A stretch of DNA of 64,000 bases. Origin: Ancylobacter aquaticus. GTDB lineage: Bacteria > Pseudomonadota > Alphaproteobacteria > Rhizobiales > Xanthobacteraceae. Made by a program: the position numbers and the translations under genes. Below are positions 27,176 to 37,249 of the stretch, piece by piece. The stretch is from NCBI RefSeq assembly GCF_004339465.1, contig NZ_SMFY01000005.1, positions 62,001 through 126,000 on the forward strand. Direction: 5' to 3'. A model generated the notes under the pieces. It was given only the letters and a program-made list of their open reading frames with translations, ran no database searches and had not been told where the DNA came from. Position 1 is the stretch's first letter. Every line of letters starts with the position of its first letter.

Positions 27176-27628
27176 TCAGCCGGCGTCGTTGGGAGGCCAC
27201 TTCTGGGTGTCGATACGGCTCGTCCACTCCAAGAAGTCGACGAGGTCGTTGAGCTCCTGGTCGGACAGGTGGAATTGCGGCATCTGCCGCCGGCCCTCCA
27301 CCCCCGAGGGCTGGGAGCGCATCCAAGCAATCAGCCCCTCGCGCGCGGCCTGCGGGTCGTCCTTGCCGCCATAGCGGATCCAGACATTGCCAACCTCCGG
27401 CGCGAAATAGGCGCCCTCACCGAGGATCGAGTGGCAGTTAATGCAGGAGTGCTTCTCCCACACGTGCTTGCCGCGGATGACACTTTCGGAAAGTGTCGCC
27501 TCGTCGGTGGACGTGGTGACGATGTGCCAGTGGCTCTGAGCAGTGAGGCCCACGAACACCACGAAGAAGAAAATGGAGCCGCCATAGAAGACGTTGCGGG
27601 CGGCGGATGTTGTGAAGCGTTCGCTCAT
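27176..27628 (-). CDS. norC: Nitric oxide reductase cytochrome c subunit
   Basis: A 150-residue protein with one N-terminal transmembrane helix (about 13-30) and a single c-type haem motif CINCH (62-66); the distal methionine is in RQMPQFHLSD. It passes electrons to NorB. Start at the ATG 27628, because upstream codons lack the conserved beginning MSERFTTSAARNVFYGGSIF. The 227 bases upstream should hold the nor promoter, but I see no clear FNR/NnrR box. Confidence 0.96.
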   Translation of the reverse strand: MSERFTTSAARNVFYGGSIFFFVVFVGLTAQSHWHIVTTSTDEATLSESVIRGKHVWEKHSCINCHSILGEGAYFAPEVGNVWIRYGGKDDPQAAREGLIAWMRSQPSGVEGRRQMPQFHLSDQELNDLVDFLEWTSRIDTQKWPPNDAG

Positions 27629-27854
27629 GCGGCCGCGCCCCCGTGGCTTGCGGACATTTAGAGTCTCCCTCAGCCGTGCGGATGCCGGCCCTGCTCCCTT
27701 CCTAGGGTGCGATGGGATGGCGAACGTTGTCGGGGAACAAACTTCCGCACCGAGGTCGAGGCCGACTACCGGGCGGAAGTGCGCACGCGCGCTCACGACG
27801 AGGGCCGGTGAGGCGCCGCGGCTCTCCAGGCTCTTTAATCCTTGAAGGGACCTG

Positions 27855-28559
27855 CTAGGGCAGCGAGGCGGTGTAGGCCCTCAGTTGGTCCGCCAGATGA
27901 AGCGAGGTCTGATCCTTGCCCTGGAGTTCCGGCGCCTCCTTCCAGCCCGGTTCCACGCCCGTCATATCGGGCAATTGGTGAGCAATGCCTTTGTGACAGT
28001 CGATGCAGGTGCGCTGCCCTGTGAGCAGATAGCGGCTGTGTATATCGGCCGCCCGTCGGGTCTGCTTGGTGAAGTCCATGGCGACCGAAGAGTGGCAGTT
28101 GCGGCACTCTAGCGAGTCATTGGCCTCGAGCCGTGCCCATTCGTGTTTCGCGAGCGTCAGTCGCATGTCGAGGAACTTCTCGCGTGTCGAGATCGTACCG
28201 AAGATCTTGCCCCACACTTCCTTGGAGGCCTGCATTTTGCGGGCGATCTTGTCGGTCCATTGATGCGGCACGTGGCAATCCGGGCATGTCGCGCGGACGC
28301 CAGAGCGATTGGTGAAATGCACGGTCTGTTGCAGCTCCTGATAGACGTTGTCGCGCATCTCGTGACAAGAGGTGCAGAATTTCTCGGTGTTGGTGATCTC
28401 CAGCGCGGTGTTGAAACCACCCCAGAAGATCACGCCGCAGATGAAGCCCCCGAGGGTGAGGAAGCCGAGCGGAAGATAGGCGCTCGGCCGGCTGATGGTC
28501 CGCCAGAACCGAACCACGAGGCGCCAGGCGGCAAGGATGAGAGCCTTCAGATTCACCAT
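27855..28559 (-). CDS. napC: NapC tetrahaem quinol dehydrogenase
   Basis: A 234-residue NapC/NirT protein: an N-terminal anchor (about 27-50, [19 protein letters not shown]) and four CxxCH motifs, CTSCH, CPDCH, CRNCH and CIDCH. It oxidises ubiquinol and passes electrons to NapB. Conserved KCMEMRDNV-type context appears as [18 protein letters not shown]. It is the last nap gene and is followed by norC on the same strand, joining nitrate and NO reduction in one block. Confidence 0.96.
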   Translation of the reverse strand: MVNLKALILAAWRLVVRFWRTISRPSAYLPLGFLTLGGFICGVIFWGGFNTALEITNTEKFCTSCHEMRDNVYQELQQTVHFTNRSGVRATCPDCHVPHQWTDKIARKMQASKEVWGKIFGTISTREKFLDMRLTLAKHEWARLEANDSLECRNCHSSVAMDFTKQTRRAADIHSRYLLTGQRTCIDCHKGIAHQLPDMTGVEPGWKEAPELQGKDQTSLHLADQLRAYTASLP

Positions 28560-28568
28560 CGCGGCGAC

Positions 28569-29069
28569 CTATTTCTTGCGGCCGACATCGTCAGCGTCGA
28601 CGAAGTTATTCGGCACCAGCGGCCGCGCGTCAGTCTGCTGGACATGGCATTCGGTGCAAAAATAGCGGCGTGGCGTGACGTCGGCGAGCACCTGCCCGTC
28701 GCGGTCTTGGAAATGAGTCACGCTGATCATCGGGGCGCCCGAGCCTTCGGTGAATTCGCGCTTGTGGCATTCGAGGCAGCGATTGGCATTGAGCGTGAGC
28801 TGATAGCCGTCGATCGAATGCGGTATGATCGGCGGTTGCTCGGGATAGTTCCGCATCCGCCGCATGTCGTCGACGATTGGGCGGTCGAGCGGCGGGATCG
28901 AATTCTGCGCCATCGGGTCGGCGGTTCCGGTAAGCCGGGGTACCAGCGTCACTGGCGCCGCCTCCTGCGAGCCAGCGCCGATCACAGCGAGCGAGGAGCC
29001 GGCGCAGGCCGCAACGACGATCATCAGCAGCGACAACGCGCTCAGACGGGGACGATCTTGACCGCGCAT
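28569..29069 (-). CDS. napB: NapB dihaem cytochrome c, periplasmic nitrate reductase small subunit
   Basis: A 166-residue periplasmic protein with an N-terminal signal ([19 protein letters not shown]) and two haem motifs, CLECH and CTECH. The block [18 protein letters not shown]-like sequence ([12 protein letters not shown]) and [20 protein letters not shown] is typical. It overlaps the end of napA by 28 bases, which is unusual but leaves both frames intact. Confidence 0.95.
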   Translation of the reverse strand: MRGQDRPRLSALSLLMIVVAACAGSSLAVIGAGSQEAAPVTLVPRLTGTADPMAQNSIPPLDRPIVDDMRRMRNYPEQPPIIPHSIDGYQLTLNANRCLECHKREFTEGSGAPMISVTHFQDRDGQVLADVTPRRYFCTECHVQQTDARPLVPNNFVDADDVGRKK

Positions 29070-31537
29070 TTCTTGAAATCCGTCTGCTTGGAGATGGGAT
29101 CAGTCGCGTCGAGGGTCGTCTTGTTGATGAGCTGACTAGCGTCGAACCACGGGACGAACACGACGCCCTCGGGCATGCGGTTGCGCCCGCGCGTCTCGAT
29201 CCGGGTCCGCATCTCGCCGCGCCGGGAGATGACGCGGACCTCCGCGCCCTGGTTGAGCCCGCGCTTGCGCGCGTCCTCGGCATGCATGAAGCAGCGCGCA
29301 CCCGGGAAAGCCTTGAACAGCTCCGGCACCCGCATGGTCATGGAACCGGAATGCCAGTGCTCGAGCACGCGGCCGGTGACCAGCCAGAAATCATACTCGG
29401 CGTCCGGCACCTCGGCCGGCGGCTCGTAGGGCACTGCAATGATCTTGGCCCGTCCGTCGGCATTGCCGTAGAACTCGACGCCCTTGCCGGCCTTCACATA
29501 GGGGTCGAGTCCCTCGCGATAGCGCCAGCGCGTCTCCTTGCCGTCCACCACAGGCCAGCGCAGGCCGCGCACCTTGTGATAGGTGTCGAATGGCGCGAGG
29601 TCGTGGCCATGGCCGCGTCCGAAGGCGGCATATTCTTCGAACAGCCCCTTCTGCACGTAGAAACCGAAATCCGCAGCTTCGTTATTGGCATAGTCCGGAT
29701 CGAGCTCGCTCACCGGGAAGCGGTCGACATTGCCGTTCTTGAACAGCACCTCGAACAGGCTCTTGCCGCGATAGGTCGGATTGGCGTCGAGGATTTCCGT
29801 CGGCCACACTTCATCGGTGGTGAAGCGCTTGGAGAACTCCATCATCTGCCAGAGGTCGGAGCGCGCCTCGCCGGGCGCCTGCACCAACTGGTGCCAGAAA
29901 TGGGTGCGCCGCTCGGCATTGCCGTAGGCGCCCTCTTTCTCCACCCACATCGCTGCCGGGAGGATCAGGTCGGCGGCCATGGTGGTCACCGTCGGATAGG
30001 CGTCGGAGACGACGATGAAGTTCTCCGGATTGCGATAGCCGGGATAGGCCTCATGCGTGTTGTTCGGCGAGGCCTGGAGGTTGTTGTTGACCTGTATCCA
30101 ATAGAAATTGAGCTTGCCGTCGCGCAGCATGCGGTCTTGCTGGACCGCGTGGTAGCCTGGCTTCTCCGGGATAATGCCATGTGGGATGCGCCAGATCTCC
30201 TCGGCATGCTCGCGGTGCTTTGGATTGGTCACGACCATGTCCGCTGGCAGGCGATGCGCAAAGGTTCCGACCTCGCGCGCCGTGCCGCAGGCCGAGGGCT
30301 GGCCGGTGAGCGAGAACGGGCTGTTGCCCGGCTCGGAGATCTTCCCCGTCAGCAGATGCAGGTTGTAGACGAGCTGGTTCGCCCACACGCCGCGTACATG
30401 CTGGTTGAAGCCCATAGTCCACAGCGAGACCACCTTGCGCTTCGGATCGGCATAGAGCTCGGCAAGCTGTTCCAGGAAGCCGGGCTCGACGCCGCTGAGC
30501 TTCGAGACCCTGTCAAGCGTGTAGTCTTTCACAAAGGCGGCGTAGGCATCGAAGTCGATCGGCTCCGTCGCCGCCACGTCCTTGGCCTTGCGCGACGCGA
30601 CCTCGCGCGGGTCGTCGTCCCGTAGCCCGTAGCCGATCTCGGTCGCCCCGCGCACGAAGGTCGCGTGGTCGCGGACGAAGTTCTTGTTGACCCGCCCCGT
30701 TGTGATGATGTGGTTGGCGATGTAGTTGAGGATGGCGAGGTCGGTTCCCGGCTTGAAGACAATCGGGATGTCCGCGAGGTCCGAGCTGCGATTGGTGAAG
30801 GTCGAGAGCACAGCTACCTTCACATCCGGATTGCCGAGGCGCCGGTCGGCGACCCGGGTCCAGAGGATAGGATGCATCTCCGCCATGTTCGAGCCCCAGA
30901 GAACGAAGGCGTCCGTGGCCTCGAAGTCGTCATAGCAGCCCATCGGCTCGTCCATGCCGAAGGTGCGCATGAAGGCGTAGGCGGCGGACGCCATGCAGTG
31001 GCGCGCATTGGGATCGAGGTTGTTGGAGCGCAGGCCGGCGCGCATTAGCTTGGTGGCCGCGTAGCCTTCCCAGATGGTCCATTGCCCCGAGCCGAACATG
31101 CCGACGGCGGTCGGCCCCTTCTCCTTCAGCACGCGCTTGGCCTGTTCGGCCATGACGTCGAACGCCTCGTCCCAACTCACTGGCGTGAATTCACCGGCCT
31201 TGGCATAGGCGCCGTTCTTTTTGCGCAGCAGCGGCTGGGTGAGGCGGTCCCCGCCATACATGATCTTGGAGAGGAAATAGCCCTTCACGCAGTTGAGACC
31301 GCGATTGACCTCGGCAAGCGCGTCGCCATGGGTGGCGACGACGCGCCCCTCTTTGACGCCGACCATGACGCCGCAGCCGGTGCCGCAGAAGCGGCAGGGA
31401 GCCTTCGACCATTGGATCTTCAGCGCCTCGACGCCGCCGGCCACCGGCTGGGCGACAGCAGGCAGGCTGATATTGGCGGCAAGCGCGGCGATACCGGCGG
31501 CCTGCGCCTTGAGGATTTCGCGGCGTGACGGGCTCAT
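29042..31537 (-). CDS. napA: Periplasmic nitrate reductase catalytic subunit
   Basis: An 831-residue Mo-bisMGD enzyme exported by Tat ([17 protein letters not shown]). The [4Fe-4S] ligands are C48, C51, C55 and C83 ([16 protein letters not shown]) and the Mo ligand C181 is in [14 protein letters not shown]. It reduces nitrate to nitrite in the periplasm with NapB and NapC. The C-terminal domain and end (CAVKIVPV) are complete. It overlaps napD by four bases (ATGA). Confidence 0.97.
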   Translation of the reverse strand: MSPSRREILKAQAAGIAALAANISLPAVAQPVAGGVEALKIQWSKAPCRFCGTGCGVMVGVKEGRVVATHGDALAEVNRGLNCVKGYFLSKIMYGGDRLTQPLLRKKNGAYAKAGEFTPVSWDEAFDVMAEQAKRVLKEKGPTAVGMFGSGQWTIWEGYAATKLMRAGLRSNNLDPNARHCMASAAYAFMRTFGMDEPMGCYDDFEATDAFVLWGSNMAEMHPILWTRVADRRLGNPDVKVAVLSTFTNRSSDLADIPIVFKPGTDLAILNYIANHIITTGRVNKNFVRDHATFVRGATEIGYGLRDDDPREVASRKAKDVAATEPIDFDAYAAFVKDYTLDRVSKLSGVEPGFLEQLAELYADPKRKVVSLWTMGFNQHVRGVWANQLVYNLHLLTGKISEPGNSPFSLTGQPSACGTAREVGTFAHRLPADMVVTNPKHREHAEEIWRIPHGIIPEKPGYHAVQQDRMLRDGKLNFYWIQVNNNLQASPNNTHEAYPGYRNPENFIVVSDAYPTVTTMAADLILPAAMWVEKEGAYGNAERRTHFWHQLVQAPGEARSDLWQMMEFSKRFTTDEVWPTEILDANPTYRGKSLFEVLFKNGNVDRFPVSELDPDYANNEAADFGFYVQKGLFEEYAAFGRGHGHDLAPFDTYHKVRGLRWPVVDGKETRWRYREGLDPYVKAGKGVEFYGNADGRAKIIAVPYEPPAEVPDAEYDFWLVTGRVLEHWHSGSMTMRVPELFKAFPGARCFMHAEDARKRGLNQGAEVRVISRRGEMRTRIETRGRNRMPEGVVFVPWFDASQLINKTTLDATDPISKQTDFKKCAVKIVPV

Positions 31538-31797
31538 GGGACAGCTCCGGGATCGTCCTGGATGTCGATCTGTTCAAAGACGAGGTTCGCGGCCAACACA
31601 CCGTCCATCAGCCCGATCGCGGCAAGCCGGGAACCGACCTCCCCTGTGCTGCTACCTTCGAGCACGATCACGATCTTGCCGTCCTGGACGTAATGCACCT
31701 CGGTATCCGGCAAGGCCTTCAGCCGGACCGCGACCTCGGCGCAGCGATGTGGGAAGGCCATTACCACCGCGCTAGATATGTGCCGGACGTCATCCAT
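31534..31797 (-). CDS. napD: NapD, chaperone for NapA maturation
   Basis: An 87-residue ferredoxin-like fold protein beginning [20 protein letters not shown] with the C-terminal LIFEQIDI-type end ([13 protein letters not shown]). NapD binds the NapA twin-arginine signal and delays export until cofactor loading. It overlaps napF by eight bases upstream and napA by four downstream. Confidence 0.93.
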   Translation of the reverse strand: MDDVRHISSAVVMAFPHRCAEVAVRLKALPDTEVHYVQDGKIVIVLEGSSTGEVGSRLAAIGLMDGVLAANLVFEQIDIQDDPGAVP

Positions 31798-32299
31798 GTC
31801 CTGCCTCCATGACGGCCGAATCGGCGGGGCTCGCGGCGATGGCGCCTGCCGGGCAGGCAGCGATGCAAGCGCCGCAGCCGGTACATCGATCTGCGGCTAG
31901 GCTCGGCTGGGCAGGACCACCCAAGCACGGCCGGAAACGGATAGCCGCCTCAGGACACGCATCGCCGCAGCTCTCGCAGACGATCCCGCGGCCGGCAAAG
32001 CAGGCCTTCCCGATGACGGCGACATGCGGGTATGGCGCCATGGCGCGGTCGAAGACCGGTTCCGGGCAGGCATCGGCACATTTTCCGCAGAAGGTGCATT
32101 CGCCGGCATTGAAATCCACGAATGGCCTCTGGCATTCATCCAGCGCGATGATCGATTGTGGGCAGGCGTCGACGCAGCCGCCACAGCCAGAACAGGCCGA
32201 GGCTATGATCGGCTCACGGCTCCAAGGCGGACGGACCGCAGGCTTGGCGGCGAAGCGTCCGCTCAGGAATTTTCGCCTGTCGAGCCAAGGGCCGACCAT
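31790..32299 (-). CDS. napF: NapF, [4Fe-4S] ferredoxin-type accessory protein
   Basis: A 169-residue cytoplasmic iron-sulphur protein beginning WLDRRKFLSGRF. Four cysteine clusters are visible: CSGCGGCVDACP, CTFCGKCADACP, CESCGDACP and CTGCGACIAACP. The third is a shorter variant. NapF is thought to help build the NapA iron-sulphur cluster. Eight bases after napE. Confidence 0.95.
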   Translation of the reverse strand: MVGPWLDRRKFLSGRFAAKPAVRPPWSREPIIASACSGCGGCVDACPQSIIALDECQRPFVDFNAGECTFCGKCADACPEPVFDRAMAPYPHVAVIGKACFAGRGIVCESCGDACPEAAIRFRPCLGGPAQPSLAADRCTGCGACIAACPAGAIAASPADSAVMEAGHG

Positions 32300-32307
32300 G
32301 ACGTCAC

Positions 32308-32508
32308 CTAATGTGCCGGCGGGCCGGGCGGCCCATAGAGTAACTGAAACATCCAGACGAGGAAGCCGTAGCCGCCTACGATTCCCACGGCGATAATCGG
32401 CCAGATGAGGACAGCAAGCACGATGAAAGCAACGATTTCTTCACGCCGGGAGGGCGGCGGACCGCCGCTCCGCGCCATATCAGGTTCTTCGGAGATGCTC
32501 GGAGCCAT
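32308..32508 (-). CDS. napE: NapE, small membrane protein of the nap operon
   Basis: A 66-residue protein with one transmembrane helix (IVAFIVLAVLIWPIIAVGIV, then GGYGFLVWMFQLLYGPPGP). This matches NapE, a nap-operon protein of unclear function. ATG 32508 is chosen because GAGG lies eight bases upstream; GTG 32523 and ATG 32478 are alternatives. It is the first gene of napEFDABC. Confidence 0.85.
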   Translation of the reverse strand: MAPSISEEPDMARSGGPPPSRREEIVAFIVLAVLIWPIIAVGIVGGYGFLVWMFQLLYGPPGPPAH

Positions 32509-32697
32509 TGTCGGCCTCGACACGCGAAAAGAGAACTAATTTAGATCTCTTCAAATAAAGTATCCTGAACCAGCGACGATGTCGATCCAGGTCGTGCTTT
32601 AATCATGGTGCTGACCAGCTTTTTGGGGCGACAAGCGGCATTGTCGCATTGAACCGCGACGGGTTTCCCGGAGGCTCCAAATCCTGAGAAGATGGAG

Positions 32698-32960
32698 CCA
32701 TGAAGAGAAAGACGACGAACTAATTTCCGCCTAAGATGCGAGTCTGCGCGGTTCGGCTGTTGCTGGACCACGAGGGCGAACATCCTTCCCGCTGTGCGGT
32801 GATCATGTCGATCGGGGCCAAGATCGGCTGCACGGCGCAGACGCTGAGCGAGTGGGTGATGAATGCCAATGGTCGATTGCGGCCGCAAGTTGGTGTTACC
32901 ACGGACATGGCGGCGAAGCCCAAGACGCTGGAGCGCGAGAACCGGAACTCGGCAGAGGGC
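32698..32960 (+). pseudogene. IS3-family OrfA transposase remnant
   Basis: A plus-strand frame starts MKRKTTN and meets a stop, then resumes at MRVCAVRLLLDHEGEHPSRC and continues AKIGCTAQTLSEWV, VTTDMAAKPKTLEREN before losing similarity. Helix-turn-helix and leucine-zipper sections of IS3-type OrfA are recognisable (VTTDMAAK.K.LERENREL). It has an early stop and no OrfB, so it is dead. It lies just upstream of the nap promoter region. Confidence 0.7.
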
Positions 32961-33086
32961 TATAGCGTTGACTTTATGCTCATCTTCGTCGGGCGGGGCC
33001 CGCCGATCGCTAAGCGCCGCTAAGGTATAAGGTGTATAGTTAAGCGCCCATACCGCGCCGTAGCTCACGGGGGCGCGTCATTGGCG

Positions 33087-33767
33087 TCAGCCAGCAGTGC
33101 CGACCCAGCCGCGGAACGAGAAGGCGGCGTAAAACAGCTCTACGTCAGTGAACCCTGCCTCGCGCAGCATGTCTTCTTCCTGGGCCGGCGTCAGCAGCGG
33201 CAGACGCTCCATCATCATCCTGCCAATGGCTGCCGCCTTGGCCCTGTCGGGGCCGTCGCGATCGCCAAAGGCGACCGAACGCGCCATCCACCGTTCGGGG
33301 TCAGGACCAGGTGCCGAGTGCGCCGCGGTCACAAGCCTGGCGCCCGGCCCGAGACGGCGGCGAATCTCCTTCAACGTTCGCAGTCGCTCGTTTCGGTCGA
33401 GGTGATGCAGTGTGAGCAGGCATGTCGCGCCATAGAAGTAGCCTTCGGGCGCCTGATCGATGATGCCCTGGATCAGATCGACACGATCCGCAACAGGCGC
33501 AACCGTTTGGCGCGCGAGGTCCAGCATTGCGGGTGAGGGATCGACGCCGGTGAAACGCCATGCCGGTTGTGCCTCGGCCATGGCCTTTATTTCCATGCCG
33601 CCTCCCGCGCCGACAACGAGTATATGCGCGTCTCCCGGCGCCCCTTCGGCAAGAAGCAACATCACCATGCGATGGAGATCGGCCAACCCGGGCACCTTGC
33701 GAGGGGCATCGGCCGCGTAGGAGGCGACGACGGCCGGGTTGATGAAGGGCGCATGTCTGTGATCCAT
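33087..33767 (-). CDS. Class I SAM-dependent methyltransferase
   Basis: A 226-residue Rossmann methyltransferase: motif I HILVVGAGGGMEIKAMA (about 48-64), motif II FTGVDPSPAMLDLARQ, and motif IV GATCLLTLHHLDRNER with the YcgJ/UbiE-like HHL. The substrate is not evident. It is divergent from the Rrf2-type regulator at 33917, which may control it. Confidence 0.85.
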   Translation of the reverse strand: MDHRHAPFINPAVVASYAADAPRKVPGLADLHRMVMLLLAEGAPGDAHILVVGAGGGMEIKAMAEAQPAWRFTGVDPSPAMLDLARQTVAPVADRVDLIQGIIDQAPEGYFYGATCLLTLHHLDRNERLRTLKEIRRRLGPGARLVTAAHSAPGPDPERWMARSVAFGDRDGPDRAKAAAIGRMMMERLPLLTPAQEEDMLREAGFTDVELFYAAFSFRGWVGTAG

Positions 33768-33916
33768 GGCGGGCAGCCTCCGAGCCTCAAGGTATGTAAC
33801 AGTTGGAGATACATAATCGCATCGATATCACGTATCAATAGAAGATACGAATTAGCCGTACGGATCGATGGGCGCCGTGGCGCTATCCAACGACGATGCA
33901 CAGAGGGAGCTGTACG

Positions 33917-34354
33917 ATGAACCGAGACACCCGCCTTTCCGACGTGCTCCACGTCCTGCTGCACATGGGCCAGGCGAAAGGACTGCTTACGTCAGATGTG
34001 CTGGCCCGGAGCATGGGAACCAATCCCGCCGTCTTCAGGCGGACAATGGCGGGGTTGCGCGAGGCGGGCCTGGTCCGTTCTGAGAGGGGGCATGGCGGGG
34101 GGTGGCAACTCGCGCGTCATTTAAGCGAGATCACGCTTCTCGACGTCTATGAAGCGCTCGGCCGCCCCAGTCTTTTCGCCATCGGTAACCGCAGCGCGCA
34201 TGCCAAGTGCTTGGTGGAAAAAAACGTCAACGCTGTGATGGTGGATACCATGGCAGAAGCTGCGACCTTTTTCGCCACGCGTTTTAGAGAGATCACGCTC
34301 GACCAGATTGCGCCGCGCGATCCGGCGTTCGCCAGCGTGCATGCTCACCGATGA
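33917..34354 (+). CDS. Rrf2-family transcriptional regulator
   Basis: A 145-residue winged-helix protein: MNRDTRLSDVLHVLLHMGQA, AVFRRTMAGLREAGLVRSER, then the Rrf2 wing GHGGGWQLARHLSEITLLDV and YEALG. Only one cysteine (AKCLVEKN) is in the region where IscR and NsrR carry three, so no Fe-S cluster is expected; YwnA-type members are similar. GAGGGAG precedes the ATG. It is divergent from the methyltransferase gene, with an AT-rich intergenic region between. Confidence 0.88.
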   Translation: MNRDTRLSDVLHVLLHMGQAKGLLTSDVLARSMGTNPAVFRRTMAGLREAGLVRSERGHGGGWQLARHLSEITLLDVYEALGRPSLFAIGNRSAHAKCLVEKNVNAVMVDTMAEAATFFATRFREITLDQIAPRDPAFASVHAHR

Positions 34355-34615
34355 CGTCAGCGGTCGCGCCAAGCGGCTAGCAACTCTCGGTAGAGAGTCG
34401 GTCGCTGCGGCCAATCAGACTGATTCCTATAAACTCAGCAGCATAGCTTATGAGCCGAAGGTCACTGGGGCGGCTACGCCTGACCGGTATGGGGCCGTTT
34501 GCAATCGGACAGATTCCAGCACAAAAATAGGGAACGCCGAATATCGGCATCCGACCTGATCCAACTCGCTCCAGGCCAGCAAGGCTGTGCCTGGAAGCAG
34601 TCATACCGTTGGGGA

Positions 34616-35311
34616 TTATGGTCCGCCAACTGCCGCTGTATCCCCCCGCAGAACCTGCTCCACGGCCATCCCCGCCGCCCTCCATTCCGGCAAACCGTCT
34701 TCCAGCCGGCGGGCGCTGAACCCGCGCTTGCGCAATTCCGCAACGGCTTCGAAGGACATTACACACCAGGGGCCACGGCAGTAGGCGACGATCTCACGGT
34801 CGGTGCGGAGGTCGGGCAGGAGGCTGCCGAGTTCGGATAACGGCACATTGATCGCGCCGGGCAGATGGCCGAGCGCGAACTCGTCCGCAGGGCGCACGTC
34901 GATGACGGTGACCAGACCCTCCTTCATGCGCGACGCCAGTTCGTCGCGCGTGACCGGCTCCATATCGTCATGGCGGTCGAACCAGCCCCTCACCACGCGC
35001 TCCACCTCTGCCGAATGGTGCTCCGCGACCACACGAATGGCGGCAAAGGCGGCGAGTACGCTGTCATCGGCCAGACGATAATTGATGAACTTGCCGTTAC
35101 GGTCGGAAGTGACAAGACCGGCCCGGCGCATGGCCTGGAGATGCTGGGAGACGTTGGCGATCGGCAGGCCGAGCTTGGTCGCCAGCGCATCGACGCTGCG
35201 CGGCCCCTGCGCCAGATGCTCAACCAGCTCCAGCCGTTGCGGGTTGCCGAGCGCCTTCGCCACGGCGGCGAACTGCACGTAGAGCGACTGCTTCGGATTG
35301 CGGATTGACAT
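34616..35311 (-). CDS. ArsR-family regulator fused to a rhodanese domain
   Basis: A 231-residue fusion. Residues about 1-95 are an ArsR winged helix (ALGNPQRLELVEHLAQGPRS, GLPIANVSQHLQAMRRAGLV) with no cysteine of its own; residues about 118-222 are a rhodanese domain (VTVIDVRPADEFALGHLPGA) with catalytic C178 and a second C183 in YCRGPWCVMS. Rhodaneses carry persulphide sulphur, so the fusion may sense reactive sulphur. It is divergent from the DsrE-MFS pair with a shared palindrome between. Start at ATG 35311 or 35320. Confidence 0.9.
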   Translation of the reverse strand: MSIRNPKQSLYVQFAAVAKALGNPQRLELVEHLAQGPRSVDALATKLGLPIANVSQHLQAMRRAGLVTSDRNGKFINYRLADDSVLAAFAAIRVVAEHHSAEVERVVRGWFDRHDDMEPVTRDELASRMKEGLVTVIDVRPADEFALGHLPGAINVPLSELGSLLPDLRTDREIVAYCRGPWCVMSFEAVAELRKRGFSARRLEDGLPEWRAAGMAVEQVLRGDTAAVGGP

Positions 35312-35334
35312 GCCGACCATGGTCACAATAGTTC

Positions 35335-35354
35335 ATTCGATATAATTATTGAAT
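35335..35354. promoter_or_regulatory. Candidate ArsR-family operator
   Basis: ATTCGATA-taat-TATTGAAT, an inverted repeat with one mismatch, the AT-rich dyad form used by ArsR/SmtB regulators. It is 15-24 bases upstream of the ArsR-rhodanese start and about 38 upstream of dsrE, so it can control both directions. Confidence 0.65.
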
Positions 35355-35391
35355 GTGAAAGTAGCACACGCCGCTGGGAGGGACAACGCGC

Positions 35392-35745
35392 ATGAAGACG
35401 CTCATCATCCTCAACGATCCGCCCTATGGCACCGAACGCTGCTACAACGGGCTGCGGCTGGCCCACGCGCTCGCCAAGGCCGACGCGGCGAACACCGTCA
35501 CTGTGTTCCGGGTGGCCGATGCGGTTGTTGCCGCCAAGGCAGGGCAGAAGACGCCGGACGGCTACTACAATATGGAACGGATGCTAAAGCGTATCACCTC
35601 CGGCAAGGGCGAGGTGCTGCTTTGCGGCACCTGTATGGACGCGCGCGGCTTGAGCAAAGCCGAGATGATCGAGGTCGCGCGCCACAGCACTATGGACGAA
35701 CTGGCGGCCAATGCCATCCCTGCCGACAAGGTGCTGGTGTTCTGA
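35392..35745 (+). CDS. DsrE-family sulphur relay protein
   Basis: A 117-residue DsrE/DsrF-like protein: MKTLIILNDPPYGTERCYNG, LRLAHALAK, then VLLCGTCMDARGLSKAEM with C79 and C82 (GTCMD holds the family's conserved cysteine). It probably carries sulphur as a persulphide. It overlaps the MFS gene by one base (TGATG). Confidence 0.88.
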   Translation: MKTLIILNDPPYGTERCYNGLRLAHALAKADAANTVTVFRVADAVVAAKAGQKTPDGYYNMERMLKRITSGKGEVLLCGTCMDARGLSKAEMIEVARHSTMDELAANAIPADKVLVF

Positions 35746-36932
35746 TGGCGCCCTCGTCCATGCACAGGCAGGTCTTCCTGCTCGCCGGCGCGCAGGCGCT
35801 GTTCCAGACAGCTTCGGTAATGGTGATGACGGTGGGTGGGCTGGCCGGCGGCCACATCGCCTCGCGGCCCGAACTGGCCACCATGCCCATCGCGGCAATG
35901 TTCCTCGGCACCGCTGCCACCACCTTCCCGGCCTCGATGTGGATGACCCGCGTGGGCAGGCGGGCCGGCTTCGTGCTCGGCGCGCTGCTCGGCGTGGTGG
36001 GCGGCATTGCGGGTGCGGCGGGCATCTGGATCGGCTCGCTGCTGCTGCTCTCCTTCGGCACCTTCCTCGTCGGCGCCTATCAAGCCTTTGCGCAATTCTA
36101 CCGCTTCGCGGCGGGCGAGGTCGCGGACGATGCCTTCCGATCGCGCGCCATCTCGCTGGTCCTGGCCGGCGGCGTGGTGGCCGCGCTGGTGGGGCCGATG
36201 GTCGGTCGCTTCGGCGCGGATTTGTTCCCGGCCGAATATGCGGGCTCGTTCTTGCTGCTGGCGCTGGTGTCCCTTGCCGGGGCGGGCGTTCTCTCCGCCT
36301 TGCGCGTGCCCGCGCCGCGGGAGGAAGCGGGCGTATCCGAGGCGGGCCGTCCGTGGTGGGCCATCGTCTCGCAGCCCGCCTATCTGGTTGCTCTGTTCGG
36401 CGCGGCGACCGGCTACGGGGTGATGATCCTCGCCATGACCGCGACGCCGCTGGCCATGGTGCATCACCGTCACGATCTCTCGACTGCCGCCACCGTCATC
36501 CAACTCCATGTGCTCGGCATGTTTCTGCCCTCCTTCGTCACTGGCTCGCTGATAGCCCGCTTCGGCGTGCTCCAGATCATGCTGGCGGGCGTGCTGATCC
36601 TCGCCGGACACGTGCTGCTCACCCTCACCGGAACCGGCTTCGGCTCCTTCGCGAGCGCGCTGACCCTCCTCGGAGTGGGCTGGAACTTCCTCTATATCGG
36701 CGGCACGACGCTGCTCACCACCACCTATACGGCGACAGAGCGTGGCAAAGCGCAGGCGACCAATGACATGACGATCTTCGCGGTCGGTCTCGCCTCGTCC
36801 TTCAGCGCCGCCGCTCTGCTTCAGACGTTCGGCTGGCAGACGCTCAACATCCTGCTCCTGCCTTGGCTGGCGCTTGCCGCCGCATCGCTCGTCTGGCTCG
36901 GTTACAGGCGCAGGAACGCGGAAGTGGCGTAG
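35745..36932 (+). CDS. MFS transporter
   Basis: A 395-residue permease with 12 likely helices and the MFS loop motif MTRVGRRAGFVLGAL (about residues 65-80). Helix-rich blocks such as GVGWNFLYIGGTTLLTTTYT are like those of the YfcJ/NreB-type exporters. It starts on the overlapped ATG of the DsrE stop. The ligand is unknown; the ArsR-rhodanese/DsrE context points to a sulphur compound. Confidence 0.9.
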   Translation: MAPSSMHRQVFLLAGAQALFQTASVMVMTVGGLAGGHIASRPELATMPIAAMFLGTAATTFPASMWMTRVGRRAGFVLGALLGVVGGIAGAAGIWIGSLLLLSFGTFLVGAYQAFAQFYRFAAGEVADDAFRSRAISLVLAGGVVAALVGPMVGRFGADLFPAEYAGSFLLLALVSLAGAGVLSALRVPAPREEAGVSEAGRPWWAIVSQPAYLVALFGAATGYGVMILAMTATPLAMVHHRHDLSTAATVIQLHVLGMFLPSFVTGSLIARFGVLQIMLAGVLILAGHVLLTLTGTGFGSFASALTLLGVGWNFLYIGGTTLLTTTYTATERGKAQATNDMTIFAVGLASSFSAAALLQTFGWQTLNILLLPWLALAAASLVWLGYRRRNAEVA

Positions 36933-37249
36933 GCATGACTAGCGCTATAGGCGCATAGCCGCTGCCCCCGACATACCCGTCAAGTCTAAGCCTTGGTCGG
37001 CATAGGCATGCCCGCTCTCCGAGCGTAGCCGTTCAGAAGCTGCCATTCCGCTCTCCACCCCCAGCCGGTCATCGCCGCGGGAGATCCCCATTACCAGCGC
37101 AACGGCGCAATCGGGGCCGGGGAACGAACCCGCTGCGCGGGAGGTGCCTGGGGTTGATGTAGAGGGCACAGGCCGGAGGTCGGGCCTGCATTGAGCGTCG
37201 CGCGGCAGCGGCAGAGCATGACGGGCTTCTTCAACAAGGAGCCTGACCA
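36933..37249. other. Left flank of the IS91-type element
   Basis: About 320 bases without a gene. The half nearest the integrase gene probably includes the left end (terIS) of the IS91-type element, but I cannot place the boundary. Confidence 0.35.

Noticed and set aside
32541-32565. Possible FNR box (TTGAAGAGATCTAA on the minus strand) upstream of napE
   Set aside because: Only partly fits TTGAT-N4-ATCAA; too many mismatches to call without expression data.
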